Source: Scopulibacillus_A cellulosilyticus
Lineage (GTDB): Bacteria > Bacillota > Bacilli > Bacillales > Sporolactobacillaceae
Assembly (NCBI RefSeq): GCF_042665295.1
Contig: NZ_JBHTCO010000020.1
Coordinates: forward strand, 62,001 to 126,000
DNA length: 64,000 bases
Direction: 5' to 3'
Made by a program: the position numbers and the translations under genes. Shown here in pieces: positions 63,024 through 64,000 of the stretch (position 1 is the stretch's first letter; every line of letters starts with the position of its first letter). The notes under the pieces were generated by a model that made no database searches, was not told where the DNA came from, and saw only the letters and a list, made by a program, of their open reading frames with translations.

Positions 63024-64000
63024 TTACTTTATTGCCGCGGCCTTTCGTTGCTGCTTGTTGTGATGATCAAGCATCTTAAACATACCGCCATAGAGAGCGG
63101 CGCTTATAAACGCAAATCCGCCTAAGATGATAAATGTCCAGGAATAACCGAACCATACAGTCATGGGAATTGCTAATGGTGCGATTGAACGGCCGATTGA
63201 ATACCTTAGGCTTGCAGCGGCGAAATATTGCCCCCTCATATGTTCAGGTGCAAGCTTGGAAACAAAGCTTTCCTGTATGCCTGTTACCATTAATTCCGCT
63301 GCTGTAAAGATAGCAACCGCTATGATTAAAATCCAAACATTTACCGTATGACCGAAAATAATGATTCCTATCCCGTATAGCAAAGCTGAGCCGATAAAAA
63401 CATTTCGTTCACGATATTTTGTCATCCATTTTGTCATAAATACGGTTAAAAGGGAAACAAGTAAGCCATTTTCTGAAACAAACCAGCTAAACGCATGCTC
63501 TCCATCTATCTTAATTGACCATCCGCCAATGGATATTAAATTTTGGTTAGGGACATGATCTGTAGAATATACAGCCATTAATAAGTCCAGCTGCATAAAT
63601 GTTTGGGCTACAAGAATACCTGCGATAATAAACATTAGAAAGACTTTATCAGTTATAATGATCTTGTAATCAGCAAATTGCTGAAAAATATAATGGGTCC
63701 ATTTCCCCCGCTCACCTTGCGGCCCCTTTTTTTCACCTTTACTTTCCGGTGTTGTTTCACGAATAAATTTTTGTAAAACAATCGTTAAAATAATACTGAT
63801 AATAAGACAAACAACAAGGAGTTCAAAGCGGTAATTGAAAAAGAATATTCCGCCCAAAATAGGGCCAAGGACAACAGATATATTAATAGATGTATAAAAA
63901 ACGGCAAATACCGATGCCCGGTGACGTTCAGGTACGACGTCCGCAACCATGGCATGACTTGCCGGCATATATAATGCTCCAAACAAACCTAAAGCTGAAA
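63024..64000 (-). CDS. MFS transporter, 5' end beyond the window
   Basis: About 325 residues visible, with eight or so membrane helices. MVADVVPERHRASVFAVFY is the loop motif of drug-exporter-type MFS proteins, then NISVVLGPILGGIFF (G-x-x-G motif C), and RGQYFAAASLRYSIGRSIAPLAIP later. The frame is open to the last base, so the start lies beyond 64000. It resembles B. subtilis YttB-type permeases. Substrate unknown. Confidence 0.8.
   Translation of the reverse strand, partial: SALGLFGALYMPASHAMVADVVPERHRASVFAVFYTSINISVVLGPILGGIFFFNYRFELLVVCLIISIILTIVLQKFIRETTPESKGEKKGPQGERGKWTHYIFQQFADYKIIITDKVFLMFIIAGILVAQTFMQLDLLMAVYSTDHVPNQNLISIGGWSIKIDGEHAFSWFVSENGLLVSLLTVFMTKWMTKYRERNVFIGSALLYGIGIIIFGHTVNVWILIIAVAIFTAAELMVTGIQESFVSKLAPEHMRGQYFAAASLRYSIGRSIAPLAIPMTVWFGYSWTFIILGGFAFISAALYGGMFKMLDHHNKQQRKAAAIK

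Noticed and set aside
1..64000. CRISPR arrays, tRNA and rRNA genes
   Set aside because: No regularly spaced palindromic direct repeats, cloverleaf-forming stretches or rRNA-like conserved blocks were seen.

Overview
The window comes from a low-GC, endospore-forming member of the Bacillales. The evidence is strong GGAGG-type ribosome binding sites, frequent TTG/GTG starts, and many spore-associated families: a BclA-like collagen protein, CgeB-type glycosyltransferases, YheC/YheD, a YrzF-like kinase, a GerPA/PF-like protein, a SleB-type hydrolase and a DUF1657 protein. I cannot name the species. The sequence looks like a draft: there is one N near 56603 and at least one homopolymer-type frameshift near 30565. 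I saw no rRNA, tRNA, CRISPR array or intact transposase.

Region 1 (1-16.2 kb) is mostly membrane, stress and housekeeping genes: a DUF2680 fragment, CsbD, two near-identical AI-2E-family permeases, a YihY protein, a lipid kinase, a GlsB-type membrane protein, DUF1206, a KimA-like potassium importer beside a UspA protein, an amidase-SPOR-glucosaminidase, a HicB-like protein, a NERD protein, an aromatic acid exporter and signal peptidase II.

Region 2 (16.2-53.5 kb) is a large glycan island, probably for the spore surface. It has a minus-strand sugar block (19.1-23.9 kb: 2-epimerase, dehydratase, reductase, another SDR and a GT4). It also has CgeB-like, GT2, GT4, GT-D and methyltransferase-glycosyltransferase proteins, and surface candidates (the collagen-like protein, a Cys-rich coat-like protein, a choice-of-anchor-L protein and small beta-rich proteins). 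Its most distinctive part is a sulfation module: sat, cysC and cysQ make and recycle PAPS, and four different PAPS-type sulfotransferases lie within 14 kb. No sulfite- or PAPS-reductase gene is present in the window. galU and a UDP-glucose 6-dehydrogenase supply UDP-glucuronate. Three small kinase-like proteins and a YheC/D ATP-grasp protein are interspersed. No flippase or polymerase is present and the transferases lack signal peptides, so the chemistry probably happens in the mother-cell cytoplasm before assembly on the spore. The inferred system is production of a sulfated, uronate- and amino-deoxysugar-bearing coat on the spore surface.

Region 3 (53.6-64 kb) has a TauE/SafE permease, a second amidase, a decayed IS200/IS605-type tnpB element, a zinc ribbon protein, spore hydrolase and germination-type genes, proC, an SGNH hydrolase, Q/N-rich and DUF1657 small proteins, a pair of related small helical proteins and a truncated MFS gene.

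Other themes are several genes whose best start is a rare AUU/AUC/AUA codon behind a good Shine-Dalgarno, two copies plus a fragment of a structured intergenic repeat, and gene relics in the glycan island. One relic is a glycosyltransferase reduced to its two ends.
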